This document shows positions 1 through 15,400 of a stretch of DNA of 64,000 nt, in pieces. The notes under the pieces are model-generated. The model was not told the DNA's origin. It was given only the letters and a program-made list of their open reading frames with translations, and ran no database searches. The stretch lies in the NCBI GenBank assembly GCA_030159075.1, contig BROG01000006.1, forward strand, positions 3,357,501-3,421,500. The letters are read 5' to 3'. Numbering within the stretch: the stretch's first letter is position 1; each line of letters starts with the position of its first letter. The translations under genes and the position numbers were made by a program. This DNA comes from Atrina japonica (Eukaryota; Mollusca; Bivalvia; Pterioida; Pinnidae).

Positions 1-351
1 GAATACTTAGTAGTTCTACATTCACTGTTTCTGTGTTTCACACTTCTGTTTTCAATGTTGCGCTCTGTATTCCTAACAATCTACACACACACCACACATT
101 ATTGTTTTGTAACTCTCTTGTGGCACTTGTAATGTGGAACCTTGAGGTGCCAACCTATCTGCCAAAGAAATGTGAATATTGAAGACAGTTTGTCTCCCTA
201 AGTAGGTTTAATACGAGGAATATTTTATTGAAATATTTTGTTTTTCATATTAATGATTTTTATAATTAATCTGTAGCCCTGGTATGAACTGTATGTAATC
301 TAATTTGTATTCTGTATATTGATTCTCGTATGTTTGGTTTTTTTTCTGTAG

Positions 352-433
352 GGGAAATCAATCAGTGACATACAAGATAAATGTACTAAAAGTCTGGAGG
401 TTAAACTGTATGCTTGTATCCATAAACAGCAAG
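352..433 (+). CDS. RECK: RECK exon: end of cysteine knot 2
   Basis: The exon follows a T-rich tract ending in CTGTAG and stops at a GTAGGT donor. It starts in phase 0 and ends one base into a codon that completes correctly at 1617. It reads GKSISDIQDKCTKSL and then LYACIHKQQ. Its C-to-C spacing matches the end of the second RECK cysteine knot. It is too short to stand out as an open frame. Confidence 0.82.
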
Positions 434-3400
434 GTAGGTAACTCCTGTATAGAAATGAAAAATGATGCTTAGTCTTCATCAGTTGTGTGGGTTTTATGTA
501 TAGAACTGCAATGAGCAATAATGAAAAACTGAAATTAATATGATCCCTTAAAAATTTAGACCAGACAATGTACTAAATATTCTGATCCATTTCTTTGAAA
601 TGGGATCAGTTTGAAACTTGAAAAATGTTAAATTTATAATAACATTTCTGACTTGCTGAAATATAAATTAATGTACAGTGAAACCTCATCTGGAGACCAC
701 CTCGCATTTCAGACCATAGATTTTCAGTCTCTTGATACATATCTAATAAGTACAGAACCTCTCTTAAGAGACCACCTCACTAATCAGACCAGTTTAAGTC
801 AGTCAGTTAGATGATCCTATTACAGAGGTTTCACTGTAACACATCACTAAACAGAACAGTTTAAGTCAGTCAGTTAGGTGGTCACTATACCACATCACTA
901 AATGGAACAGTTTAAGTCGGTCAGTTAGGTGGTCACTATACCACATCACTAAACAGAACAGTTTAAGTCGGTCAGTTAGGTGGTCACTATACCACATCAC
1001 TAAATGGAACAGTTTAAGTCGGTCAGTTAGGTGGTCACTATACCACATCACTAAATGGAACAGTTTAAGTCGGTCAGTTAGGTGGTCACTATACCACATC
1101 ACTAAATGGAACAGTTTAAGTCGGTCAGTTAGGTGGTCACTATACCACATCACTAAATGGAACAGTTTTAAGTCGGTCAGTTAGGTGGTCACTATACCAC
1201 ATCACTAAATGGAACAGTTTAAGTCGGTCAGTTAGGTGGTCACTATACCACATCACTAAATGGAACAGTTTAAGTCGGTCAGTTAGGTGGTCACTATACC
1301 ACATCACTAAATGGAACAGTTTAAGTCGGTCAGTTAGGTGGTCACTATACCACATCACTAAATGGAACAGTTTAAGTCGGTCAGTTAGGTGGTCACTATA
1401 CCACATCACTAAATGGAACAGTTTAAGTCGGTCAGTTAGGTGGTCACTATACCACATCACTAAATGGAACAGTTTAAGTCGGTCAGTTAGGTGGTCACTA
1501 TACCACATCACTAAATGGAACAGTTTAAGTCAGTCAGTTAGGTGGTCTTCTAACAGAGTGTCCTCTGTATATCGTATTACAACAATTCTGATACATCAAA
1601 TTTCTTATCATTGTAGATGGTGAAAGTTGCTGCCAGATAGCTCAAGAGTACAACTGCCGCCTTGTTTGTCAGGGCACCTTCTTATTTGACTACACGCGGA
1701 AGATTCAGCGCCAAATCCTCCGCGGACAATGCACGTCAAGTCACTCCATCATGCAGTGTTTTCAAAACCAAGTACGGTCCTTGAGAGAAAGTAATACCAG
1801 GGACAGTGAGTGTGTTTTTAAGTTTTAAAATTAGGAAAGATTCAAAAAATATTTGTCTATCTAATTACTCAACTAACATGCTAATGCTTTATTTGAAGAG
1901 TCATTTTTCCAACTGAGCATTTTTGGGACAAATTCAGAAAATTGGTTTCCTATGGTGATGGTTCTATAAATTATGCAAAACTTTTATTGGAGAATTTGTA
2001 CACAATCCTCAGATGTAACAAACAGTAGATGCATTCTCCAACATACAATGAACATGTATACATTAAAACCTGCTTTAGCAACCACCTGTATATAAAGATC
2101 ACCTGGTCATAAAGACTCGAATAGTACCATTTTGTGTACAAATCAACCTCTATATAAAGACTACCTCCCTATAACCCTTGTTGTGTTCATAAGGGGATCT
2201 TTATATACAGGTTTAACTGTATTTGCATGTATCATATACATTGTATATACATGTACATAGATAAACCTGTTTTATAAAATCACTACTGACCTACCTTCCC
2301 TAGTTTTAATTGTAATGTACGCAGGATAGGAAATATATGTACATGATTTCTAGATTTGCAAGTCCCTATAAACTATCCATACAAATATAGAATACAGTAG
2401 TCCTGGCAATCCATGACTGAGTGGTTAGAGCATTGCACTTTAAGCCATGAAATCTCTCACCTCTTGTTGGGACCAATTCCAACCCCTGCTGTAACCTAAG
2501 CTGATTTTTTGTCTCTTCCGATGTACAATATAATTGGATTTTCTCCTCTATCATTGAAAACTGGCTGCCACCATATAACTGAAAAATTGTCGAATGTGGC
2601 TTAGAACACCAATTAAACAAACAAAAACAAAGATTGAGGCCTCATATCTATGTGTAGGATTGCTCTTGTGAGCATTGTGGTCCACAGACCTGTAGGTTGT
2701 GAGTCAACCTTGTTAAGTCATTTAAATCAACTCTTTTTCTAGTTTATCATAGGTCTGTAGCTGTGAGTCAGCCTTGTTAAGTCATTTAAGTCAACTCTTT
2801 TTCTAGTGTACCATAGGTCTGTAGCTGTGAGTCAGCCTTGTTAAGTCATTTAAGTCAACTCTTTTTCTAGTGTACCATAGTTCTTGAGTTGTGAGTCAGC
2901 CTTGTTAAGTCATTTTATTCAACTCTTTATCTAGTCTACCATAGTTCTTGAGTTGTGAGTCAGCTTGTTAAGTCATTTTAGTCAAATTGTTTTCTAGTCT
3001 ACCACAGGTCTGTAGTTGTGAGTCAACTTCGTTAAGTCATTTTAGTCAACTCTATTTCTAGTGTACCACAGGTCGGTAGTTATCAATCAAACTGTTTAGT
3101 CACCCTGGTCATCTCTGGTGTATCTGTATAGAATTGATAGAAGCAAGATAAGTATGGAGTATAGATAAAGAAAACTGGCTTACTTTTGACAAGTTTTTAT
3201 CGGTATGCGAGAAGTTACTGACAAAACATTTCAACGCTGGATCTGCAAATTAGCTACAATCACTGTATGTTTTTTGTAAGAACTAGGTCTTTAAGACATC
3301 CTGCTGATAATGTCGAGATAAGGAAAGCTTGCAGAGGATGTTACTAAGAAAGTCCATTTTACATTTTTGCGATTGGGTGGTTCAGACTTAAATAGATTAT

Positions 3401-6400
3401 TGTGATGTTGCACAAAGATTTCGTTTACCACAATTACAAATAGGAAAGGATATCACTATGTGATATCTACACTGTTTATATGTAACTCCTTGAAAATAAT
3501 CATGATTTGTGATAATCGAAAAATTACTTTCAGAGAAAACTGTGAAGCATAAATGTTCGTCAGCATTTTTATTTCATAAAGCACTGGTGTTACGTAACGG
3601 AAAATGTATGAATGTTTGAGAGTCGCTAATTCTTAGAGAAAGGTTGTTACAAAATAAAAAACAAGTAAATGCATCTAGGAATGATATATTATAATAGTTG
3701 ATAGTTCCAGTGTTGTGTTAAGATCTAAAGATTTACTATAGGGATCCAAAGGAATCCCTTGATCTGGTACAGAACAAGTTCCCAGCTAATCTTGATATCG
3801 ATGATAAAGGACTTGTTCATAAGCCTTTTCCTCGGATAACTGGTACCTGAGATAACAATGAAATATATCTTAATAAGATGAAATGTTGCATGTACTATCT
3901 ATGGATAGGAGACACTTTTACAAATACAGTCAAGGGATCTACCAGTTCTTTCATCAACATTTATTTTATTGAAGATAAGAATACCATTCCTTAACTCATC
4001 AACCCCTGAAAAACAATGGACTCTTCTATACATCAATGACTTAGATCAGTCCAAATTTGTCTTCAGGGGTGAATGAGTTAATCGTATTATCATGACCAGA
4101 ATGGGGTTTTTATCACCAAAGTATACATCATACCAATATGAAACAGAAGTTCAAGACTTAAAAAAATGGTTTGCAGCAGCAGCAGGATTACCATGTGAGC
4201 AACTAAAACACTTTAAATAGCTGAAATTGTAAAGCTGGAAAGCAAAATGCATTATTTTTAATTATGTAGACAAAATTTTATGACAAACAATTTGTTTTAT
4301 AACTCAGTGTGTTAAAGGAATAGGCTTGAAATTTTTTTTTTCTTTTTCTTTTCTCTCATTTTTTATGTGTGTGTGCGCATGTATACATGTATATGTATAT
4401 GATTTTCTTCATGAATTCCCAGAGTCTGCTTTCATCTAGATATTGTATTCTGGTAATAATATTCAGAATTCTGAGATGCATGCTAAACAAAAGTGTGGCT
4501 TACAAAATACATTCTCTTTCTAAAATTCATTTTAAACCAACAATTTTCAAACTAACTGCTTATAGAGTTTACAAGTTGTTTAGAGAATGCATCATAAAAG
4601 TTATTTAAGGGAAATATCATGCATCCAGATGTGTGTAGCTTAATTAATGTTACTTTCTGTAATAAACAGAACTTTTCAAATCCATTTCCTTTACCATTAA
4701 TGATATTCTAAATGATTGGAATTTGAAAATTCTAACGTCAGAAAATAATTGATTTTGTTTCTCTGCTTTAAATTCATACATTTTTGGCTTGTCAGATCCA
4801 ATATAAAATGTTTAGTTGTGAAGTTTGCAAATTAATTAATTAATTTAAGGTCTGATATAAATTTGGAATGCGTTTACATTTATTATTCTTAATGAACAAA
4901 ATTACACAGTTTGTATCATTTAATGTACATATAATGTATATATCATTAGCAACATAAATATCTGTTCTGTTATTTTACTACTTAGTTACCTGACCTGTAT
5001 CACATAACCCTTAGTTACCAGGCCTGTATCATTTAACCCTTAGTTACCAGGTCTGTGTCATTTAACCCTTAGTTACCATATCTGTATTACATAACCCTTA
5101 GTTACCAGGCCTGTATCATTTAACCCTTAGTTACCAGATCTGTATCACATATCACTTAATTACCAGATCTGCATCACATATTCCTTAGTTACCAGACATG
5201 TGTCATAGACCCCTTAGTTACCAGACCTGTATCACATATCCCTTAGTTACCAGACTTGATCACATACCCCATAGTTACCATCTCTGTATCATTTACCCCT
5301 TAGTTACCAGCCCTGTATCACATAGCACTTAGTTACCTGGTCTGTATCATTTACCCCTTAGTTAACCAGATCTGTATCATTTACCCCTTAGTTACTAGAT
5401 CTGTATCATTTACCCCTTAGTTGCCAGGTCTGTATCACATAACCCTTAAGTACCAGATCTGCATCACATATTCCTTAGTTACCAGACATGTATCATATAC
5501 CCCTTAGTTACCAGACCTGTATTACATGTACCCCTGAGTTACCAGACCTGTATCACATTTCCCTTAGTTACCAGACATGTATCACATACCCCTTAGTTAT
5601 CAGATCTTTATCATTTACCCCTTGGTTACTAGATCTGTATCATTTACTTCTTAGTTACCAGTTCTGTATCACATATCCCTAAGTTACCAGACCTGTATCA
5701 CATACCCCTTACTTACCAGACCTTTGTCACATATCCCTTAGTTACCAGACCTGTATCACATATCCCTTAGCTACCAGATCTGCATAACATATCCTTTAGT
5801 TACCAGGACTGTATCATTTACCCTTATCACTCAGATACTTTGTCTATGATATAATCACTAAGATATCTTGTCTGTGATATAATTACTCATATCTTGTTCT
5901 ATATTATCACTCAGATACCTTATCTCCTAGATATCTTATCTATAAAATTATCACTCAGATACTTCAATAGCATTATCACTCAGGTATATCTTGTCTACAG
6001 TACAATCAGATATCTTGTTTATGATATTGTCGCCCATATATCTTACCTATGTTATTATCACTTAGATATCTTGTCTGTTACATTATCACTGAGATATCTT
6101 GTCTTTATCACTTTCTATTTGGACATCTGGTGTGTTTACTTTACCTCTTAGATATCTTGTCTTCTATTTCATCACCCAGAAATCATATAAATGACATTTA
6201 CTACTCAAGGCCTTGTCAAACTGAAGCTTTACAATCATGATACTCCATAACGTGGATTTCTGATAAACAAAAAATCTTACCACAAGTGCTTGATATGAAA
6301 TATTAGTAGATCTAGGCTAAGTCTGATACAGAATTTGATTATATTTATCCAAGATTTTAGGATACTTGTCATTCCATGATAGAGACCTAAGTTTCTGTGG

Positions 6401-9400
6401 AAAATTAGAAAATAATCATAATCAGAAAAGAAAACAATTATATAAGTGTCATTGAAAATGTGTGGGATGTTTGGGATCCCCCCATCTGTAATATATTCTG
6501 AGATATGATTACTTTAACATAAACGCCACATGAACAAGACATAGAGTGCTGCACATCATATAATTGCCTTCAACTTGTTGCACCGAAATACACACAGTTT
6601 GTTTATTTTTCTAACATGAGTTGCCATGTAAATTTCATTTGCCAAGCACTGACAGTTTTGTTAATTAGTTCAATAAATACAGATTTTCTCAGTAGTGCAT
6701 GACCATGTAGATATGGTTGTCTTGTTGGGATCTGGTCATGTGCAGGGGTCTCTAAGGGGTAAAAACAACATCTTTTACTAAGTAATGAACACTGTGGATA
6801 ATATGTTCACTCTCTGTGCACTATCTACAACAATTTTATCATTTATATACCCCCTGCAGTATCTTATGATCATAATATTTTCTTCAATGTCTTCTTATCA
6901 AGGTATTTTTCCTATAATATTATGGAGTTGTTTTTAGAAACATCTAAAATCAAAATATCTGCCACAGTTTCTTATTATCTAGATAATTTCTATAATTATA
7001 CATTTTAGATTGGTTTTTACTTATGGCGTCCCAACATCAAACTATTTCATTCAGTGTCTTAATCTTATCACGATATGTTGTATTGTCGTATCGTTTAGAT
7101 TTTTCCTGTATTGTTTCCTTAATATATTTACTAGGATGACATCTAATCTATATATTGTCTATAAATCATAATAATTACAAGTGGATATTTCATTCTGTGT
7201 CATAATTTAAATACAGTAAAACCTGTCTTGTGAGACATCTGCCACAGAAGCTAGACCACCTGTCCAGTGAAACCACACTCTGAAAATGGCATAGTTCAAT
7301 AATCCTTTTGATTAACCCTTTAAACCCTACAGGCCATAATAGACTGGTCCAAACAGTAGAAAAGATCATACCATCTAGATACTTAGGGTTAAAAGGGTTT
7401 GTGTCTAGTGGCAAAAGGAGTCAGGTCTTTAATGACAGGGTCCATTGCTCAGTACATCATGATCTGAATATCATCTACAGTGTATTGCAGATATTTCTCT
7501 CGGACTTTCATACATATATATATATATGCTGTATACCTGAAAATTTTGCCCTTGGTTATTTTTGCCCTTTCACGATAGAAAACATGTTCTCTCCATCTTA
7601 TATTCGCCCAAAAACACTATATTCTCATAAATGTCATATATAGCCATGCTTCATTTATGTACATGTAGTTTGAAAGTTTCACTTTCATTTTCAATTTGCC
7701 TCCTCATTTAAGGACAAAAATGGCAAAAAATAAAAATGGGAACAAAAATGTCCAGTGTATATATATATATATATAATTTTTGTATTTATCTGTAGTGTTT
7801 CTTAGAACATTTTGTGATGTCCAAGATATTCCTTGTGTATTGATCTTATCTAGACATTTCATAAATTATGTGTCTTATCTTAGACATTTCCTTTAAAGTT
7901 TGTTTATCCTGTTTAAAAAAAAAATGTAAATTCCTTAATTTCCACATTTTTTTTTTCATAGACAACTTATCAAGATTTAATTCAAGGTTACCAAATGCAA
8001 TCTTAGGTCCACAGCTTAGCAGTTGTTAAATTCTGTCTAAAAATTTACTTCGAGCACGTTACCAAAAAATTAAGCTGTGCATACTTTTTTACGTTTGTAA
8101 ATCCAGTAGTAAATTTTCAGAATGTTGTTTTACTTCATGGGAAGAGAGACATCTGGTGGAAGTTTTAGACATTTAGTATTTACAACACATGTCAGCTTTC
8201 AAGATAATTGACAGCTTCAGAATATTTACACTACATTGCACTATTAGGTTTTTTATGCACTGGCATTTTGCATGTCAGTGTAATCGACAATCTCAAGTCA
8301 TCTCACTTCCTTGAAAACCACATGGTTAAAATAAGCATGTATATAGCATAGTATGTCTTGGTTGGTTTAATTGATGGCTATTATTGTACTTTCCAAATTT
8401 TGACATTTCCGTACTTTAGGAGTCTTTTAAGTTGTCTATAGTTTTATCAAGGCGAATTCTTCTTCTCTTTACTGTCCATGCAGAATTTCTACATGACCTT
8501 TTTCCAGAACCATGATCCAATACATTTACTTGATCTGCAGAATGATTGTACTTCAGTTCTACAACATATTTTCAATACATTTACATGATTTCATAGGAAA
8601 GAGTATAAATGTATGAATTTTTTTTACTTCTGATCCCTGTTTGGTGTTGATTTGGAACCTTTATTCACACGTGTTTGTATGAAAACCTAACTCTTATACC
8701 AAACTTGGTATTCTGCTTACATGTAGAAACATGTATATAAAAGTGCAAGAATTATACTTATTTCAAAGGTCAAAGACAAAAGATACCAAATAATTGTTGG
8801 TATCTCAGCATTATATTTACGTTCTTTAAGATCACCTTTATCTAATGGAATTGTCACTTTGACAGCCTTACAACATCACCTTCTTCCCTTTTAAACGTTA
8901 TCAATATCTTGGCAAATTTCAAGTGCCTATCATGTATTCTTGTATACTATATCTTTCCATCTTTGTAGGACTTCCATGCTGTTACCAGCTGAAATCTCAG
9001 GTGTGTCAGGATACCTGTATAAACGCACTGACGACCATGACTAACGAACAGGAGATTGGACGAGAGCTAGTTAAATCATGTGGTCATATTTTACCCCAGG
9101 TAAGTGAGCTGTACATATTTTACCCCATGTAAGTGAGCTGTACATATTTTACCCCAGGTAAGTAAGTAAGCTGTACACAGTGTGTATGTAAAAAAAATTA
9201 AAAACAAGTCTTCCTCAAAACCATTAAAATCTTCCGATGCATAAGCTGATAAATAAAACTGATTTAGAAAGATAGTATTGATACAGCAAAGATCAACAGT
9301 CATAAATATTTCCAATTGTCCTTCATTTTGAAATCTACTCGTCTAAATGCAAAAATGACTCGTATGAGAATCTAGTTTAACATTTAAAGATATTATTTTG

Positions 9401-12400
9401 TGTTTAAACAAGTACAATGTTTATTAAATTGATTTATGTCTACAAAACTTTCACTTGTCCCGCTGGACAAGTGAGAAGTAACATATACTTGTCCGACCAC
9501 AAAATGGACTTGTTCCAGACAAACCTGAATGTTGAGCCCTGTGCAGTATATCGGGATTTAGAGCCTATGATTTAAGAATACTACACTTTGGGTTTTTTTT
9601 TTAAATTGTAGCTTCCACCTTGGAAGTGCTTCTTACAAAGAGATACAAAAGATCCAGTCCAGCCACTAGATGGCGCTGGGTTGCAGTGCTGTGCACAGGC
9701 CAAAAATCAACGTTGCAAGAAATTGTGTTCCCAGGTTTGTATATATTTTAATCAGTATTTTTAGGAAAATTTAAGCAAAAATTCAGAAAATTTGAACTTG
9801 GTCCATCAAGTAAATGTCAACTAATTCTCATTTGTTCATATTTAAGATGGAGATGTATTGAACAATTAGATAAGTGTGACTGTTGAGGCCAGGACATATT
9901 CTTATTCCGTGAGTGAACAATCTTAATTACACAACAGCTGACAGTGTGGGGACATTCATATATGTTTCCTTTTCATAATTTTCAGACATACAACTCTGAG
10001 TTAAACAAACAGTACACAGACTTCAGAGATAAGTGTCAAGATATGACTTCACCAGTGTCACGAGTTGAGGCACCGATGTTAACATGTATTACTGAAGGTA
10101 AGTACTCAGCTCACTGGACAAAATGTCTGGAGAGTTAATGTCATAACCTCGGCATTGATGAGTCAGAGTCTGTGGACAAAATCGTTTACCAACGCTAAGT
10201 ATACATAACGTTATAATTAAAACAAACAAACATGAATATCTTATAATCTACGAAAATGTCTCCAGCTTATCTATGGCATTTTAAAATTATGACATGCTGT
10301 CTGCTGGAAATCCTCTCCCGCCACCAAACCAGTCAAAAAGATTTTAGATATTTAAATATATTTTGTCTTTAAAAGAGAATACCCATGTCAGTCCCAAAAG
10401 TATTGTTGCTGAAGAATCTTGTCGTATTGGATTCTGCTTTAAATTATGGAAAAATATAATTTTGTATTGTTTATTTGATTATAGATTTTACAAATCAATT
10501 CTTCATCACTTCCTTACTATATACTATTTTCATGCACATAAACTGAAGTTAACAACATTTTAACACTTGGGAGTATAATGCTATTTCAGTGATATAGTTG
10601 TTTCTATGTGACAATCTCGGGAGAAACTACTGTTTTAAAAATCTTTTCCTCCCTCAGAATACAAATTAACAAATTAGCAATTGATAGAAATATTCATAAC
10701 ATACAATTAAATTTTTGATTCATTTTTTTTCTTCAGTTGAAGAACCATGTAAACTTGGATGTGAAAAACTGCAATATTGCACAAACTTCAATAATCGTCC
10801 AACAGATCTTTTCCGAGCCTGCAACCAAAATGCTGACATGCTAGCAGAGAGAGAGTTTCATAAATGGGTCAAGGACAAACATATCACACTACAGATACAC
10901 CAGATGCAAATTCCGGTCAAAGGTATGCTTCACATTAAACACCCGCATTCTATTTCCATGTGCTCTGTGAAAATAATGAAGATTTGAAAAAAAAAAAAGA
11001 TTTAAATGTAATGGCATTTTTTCCAGTCATCTGTTTGTTTGGAGTGAAAGAAATAGTGTAATTATTGAGCATTTGCTTTGCTTTTTTGATTGATATATAG
11101 TTTTTCATTATGATAAGCAATTTATAAACTTTTTAAGCAATTATACATTGTAGATTAAATGAAGTGGACACAAATTTACCATTCTGCACTTTTTTTTATC
11201 TAAAAAGTAATATCTTTTGCAAATAGGAAATTATTACAGAAGGATTGATATTTTTATAATAGTAAATTTTTCACATTGATATTTTACTGCTCATTTCCAT
11301 TTTATTGTGATGTACGGGTATTGTAAACAAATTATATTCAAGATTAAGTGGAAAATAGCAAAACTGTATCAAGAGGTTGTCGCTTTTATTGAAAGATTTA
11401 TAATTTATTATTTTTCTACATCAACAGATATCAGAACATGTGAACCAGAACTCTGGAAATCTATCGCCTGTGCCACACATATCAAGCCTTGTAGTAAACT
11501 ACCATCTTCATTATTTATTTGCAGGTTTGTTTATTATTGACTATATACTTGTTTATCTTATCTATAGTTACACATATATTGCTGCTATCTCTCATGAATT
11601 TGTGGTTTCTCTTGGGTTCATGAATAGCATGCAAAGGGTTTTTAGTTTTGTCTAAGAACTAAATTTGTGTATGTATATATATATATATATATATATAAAC
11701 CCTCTTCTCCACCAATGAAAACTGGCCATCACCATATAACTGAAAGATTGTTGAGTATGGTGTAAAACACTATTCAAAATTTAAAAAAAAATCAAATCAA
11801 AATAATTTGCTGATTTTTATGGTTTGAGGAGGGATATTACTAGAACCTCCTATTGCAGTATTTTATGAATGGTTGTAAACTGATAAACGGTAATATGATC
11901 ACATGACCATCACAAATTGATCGATTATTGCTTTACAACCGTTTGTGATAACACTGCCCTGTATTATTAAGTATAAGATACAATTTTCAAAATAAAAAAT
12001 TTCAAAATTATTTTATGTTGAAGCATTGTTAAATTATTAGCATAAAATTTACAATTTGTACATTATTTTTTGTACATTCCGTTACATAGGATCAAAATGA
12101 CAAGAAAAGTTGTGAAAGGTAAAGTACTGAGTGAAAAATCTTTTTTTTTTCGTTTGTTTGTAAATATTTCTCATATTGTATGATTTTTCTCTTGTACAGG
12201 GATGACTGTTTGTACATTCTGAATAAATGCTTGAATAGATCCAGCATACACCCAGATCAAACTGTCTCTAAACTCTGCAAAATTTTGTCATCAGATGAAA
12301 ATAGTGGATCTTGTATTTCAATCAGAAAGTTTGCAAGTAAGTACAGGTCACTGGGTTGGAAAAAAAAACATTGCTGAAAGATTACAGCATCTTTTTTGGC

Positions 12401-15400
12401 TCATTTAATAGGATTACTTTAGTTATTCAGCTGAACTCTATTTAGTTGCATTATAGTCTCATGTCATGGAGTGTGAGTGCAATTTTCCCATAAATTTGAA
12501 AAATTTTCAGTTTCTCAGAAATCATATTGACAATTCTTTTCAAATTTGGTATATAGCATCTGTAGGGAAATGAAAATGAAAATTTTCAATTTCAAAATTT
12601 GCTAACACTTAAAATTCTAGGGTAATATTACTGTTTAGTCATAGATAAGATAACTAACAACATGAAATAACTTATTTGTTTTCTTTTCTTAGGTGAAAAT
12701 GCCAACACAGCAGCTAAAAAAGAGGTGACAACTCCGTGTAATCCAAGTCCCTGTGATGAAAAAGAAATCTGCTGGATAAATCGGGGAAAATGTCGACATT
12801 CATCTGGATGTCGGCCGTATGTGTGTCATAGAGGTAGGTAATCCTCTAGATAAGTTACAACGGAAACAAGTCTGAAAAAAAGCAGCCTTACCTGATAGCA
12901 TGCTGTGCCTAAAAAGGAGCATGCCAGTCGGAAACAGAGTCCGGTATGAAGAGCTGATTCTTATACATGCTTTGTCTGACAGAGAAGAAGAACACATCAG
13001 TCAAAAATAGTGTCCAATATAAGAACCAAGCCTGAATTCTGTCTCTGAAAAAGAGCATTCTTATCATAGACTAATATTATTATAGACCAATCTTATCATA
13101 GACCAATCTTACTGCAGACCAGTTTACTTGTGGTAGGTCAGTGGTCTTTTCCTGGGTTCATCGTAATCAAGTTTCTCGTCCGCCATTTAAAACTGGCTGC
13201 CTCTGTATAACTGAAGAATTGTTGAGGGTGACTTTATACATCTATAGAAAATAATTCACTTCTAGCTGTAAATTACATTGATTTTACATAACCCTTATTA
13301 TATTGATATGTACAAGTAATTAATCCCTTTTAAGCCCTTTGTTCCTAATATACTTACCATCCCGACAGAAGTAAGAAATTTCGTTTTTACGACTTTTTCT
13401 GGCATCCCACATCTAGTGGTATATCATTCTGGTCAGAATGATCTTAAGACAAAGAGAGATAACTCTTGAATTCCAGTGTCACAGAGTGCTACAGTAAAAT
13501 CCATATAACCTGGCGGGATGGAGTCTTGTGAACTCTTTCTTGACCTGGACGAATCTAAATTTTAGGTAATAAAGCATAACATTAAAATTACACTGACAAG
13601 AGAAATTGTTTCTAATTGAAAGAGTATCCAGGAGGAATAATTTTTTTTTCCCCAAGAAACTTGTCATAACTGAAAAGTGAGTAGAATGATCTGTATGATA
13701 ATAAAAAAGTTACTTTGCTCCGCCATCTAATGCTAATCTGACAATATTTCAGTATTTTAATTGTATTTTGTAGCTTGCTCCATGGGATCAATGTCTACCA
13801 TGAAAGTACCTCGCCACACGTACGTCCGAGTGCCAATATACCAAGAAAATCCTATTGACTCCGACTGTGTGAATTATCAAGTATGTCAGTGTGGGAAACA
13901 TAACAAACTGGACAACTGTAAACCACTGCCATGTATTCACAGAAAGAAGTGCATGCTGGGAACATCACAGAGTGACAGCCTTGTAAAAAGTAAGTTCCAT
14001 AAAAAGAGGCGCCTCTGTTGTGGTTAGAGCATTGTGGTTTGAACCATGAAGTCTCTCACCTCTAGTCAAGGCGGGTTCGAGTCTCACTGGAACCTAAGCT
14101 GATTTTGTGAGAAAAGTTGCCCAGTTTACTTGCAGAAGGCACGTGGTGTATTGTAACCAGGTTTTTTACCCCACCACTATAAACTGGCCGCCATCATCAT
14201 GCCAGGTCTTCAGAGACTAAGAACTGGAACGGACACAAAGAACCTGGAGCAATATCGGGTTGCAGAGATCAAAGGTGACTCGTTTTCCTGCTTTCAAACC
14301 AAAAAATAGGAGCTTGTATCTTCTGGACGAATAAACATCTGAAAAGAATATTAATTCATGGACATCTTGACAAAAAGTCATTTTTCAATGATGTATATTA
14401 AGCCAAGAAGGCTATTTCTTTTCTCCAGGAAGTTCAATCTCTGCCGCCAGATATTGTTCTGCGTTCTGTGTGTCCGCTCCGGTTCTTAGTCTCTGAAGAC
14501 CTGGCGTGACCATAGGACTGATAAATTGTTGAGTGTGGTGTAAAACAACATTGAAAAAAATTCTAAAAAGATAGTAAAAACAAGACACATTTGGAGTAAA
14601 GAAATACTACTTAAAGAATGAATGTTATTAAAATTTTTATAAATTTAACTATATTTTATAGTCAGTGGTATGAATGTCAGTGTCTGAAAAGTTAGGATGG
14701 CCGTATTTTGATATAATTTATAGATGTTGGGTCATAATTACCGGTATTGTGAAGTCTTTAGATATTATATCAGTTATCATAATAGTAATTTTTTATTATT
14801 ATTTCAATGTTAATTCACATCCTGCCAAGAATGTTACTTGCTTATGAAGGTGCCACCAGCTGTAGGTGTAATGCTACAATTGCTTACCTGTATTATGGAC
14901 ATGCCATTAACAAGCCACACCCACCATGACATGAGATCACTGTTTAAAAGACTCGCCCAATAGACCTGTTTGAAAATTTCAATAAAGAAGCAATCATTGT
15001 TTTGCAGAATGTAAATGTTCTTGAAAATGTCCTAAAAATTAAAAATGATCTTGATTCATTTCAGATCATGGAGAGCATTTCCGTATAGACTGTAATTATT
15101 GCATCTGTAACTCTGGGGAATTAATATGTACAAAGAGAAGATGTCCACCAGATAAAATCGCAGACAAGAACAGCCTGACTGGCTTGTCGTGTGACTGTAC
15201 ACTTCATTACACTCCACATTGCGGTGTTAACGGAAAAACATATCCCAACGAGTGCCTGGCCAAAAGGTGAGTCAAGAAGCCACTAAATAGCTGTAGGTGT
15301 GGTACTTCAGGTGAAATAAATATCAGGTGAAATAAATATCGTAAGTTAAGATAAGTTTTTTCAAGTGGAAATAAGTCACCAAAGTTAAGATTAGCAACAG

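Noticed and set aside
866..1511. Minus-strand repetitive protein of 17-residue units over the minisatellite
   Set aside because: The unit length of 51 bp is a multiple of three, so any stop-free frame stays open. A one-base insertion breaks it, and it lies within an intron.
12089..12119. Possible 31-nt RECK micro-exon between TACATAG and GTAAAG
   Set aside because: The exons at 11428 and 12200 already join in phase and match RECK directly (FIC-R-DDC). Inserting it would break the frame and add residues with no counterpart.
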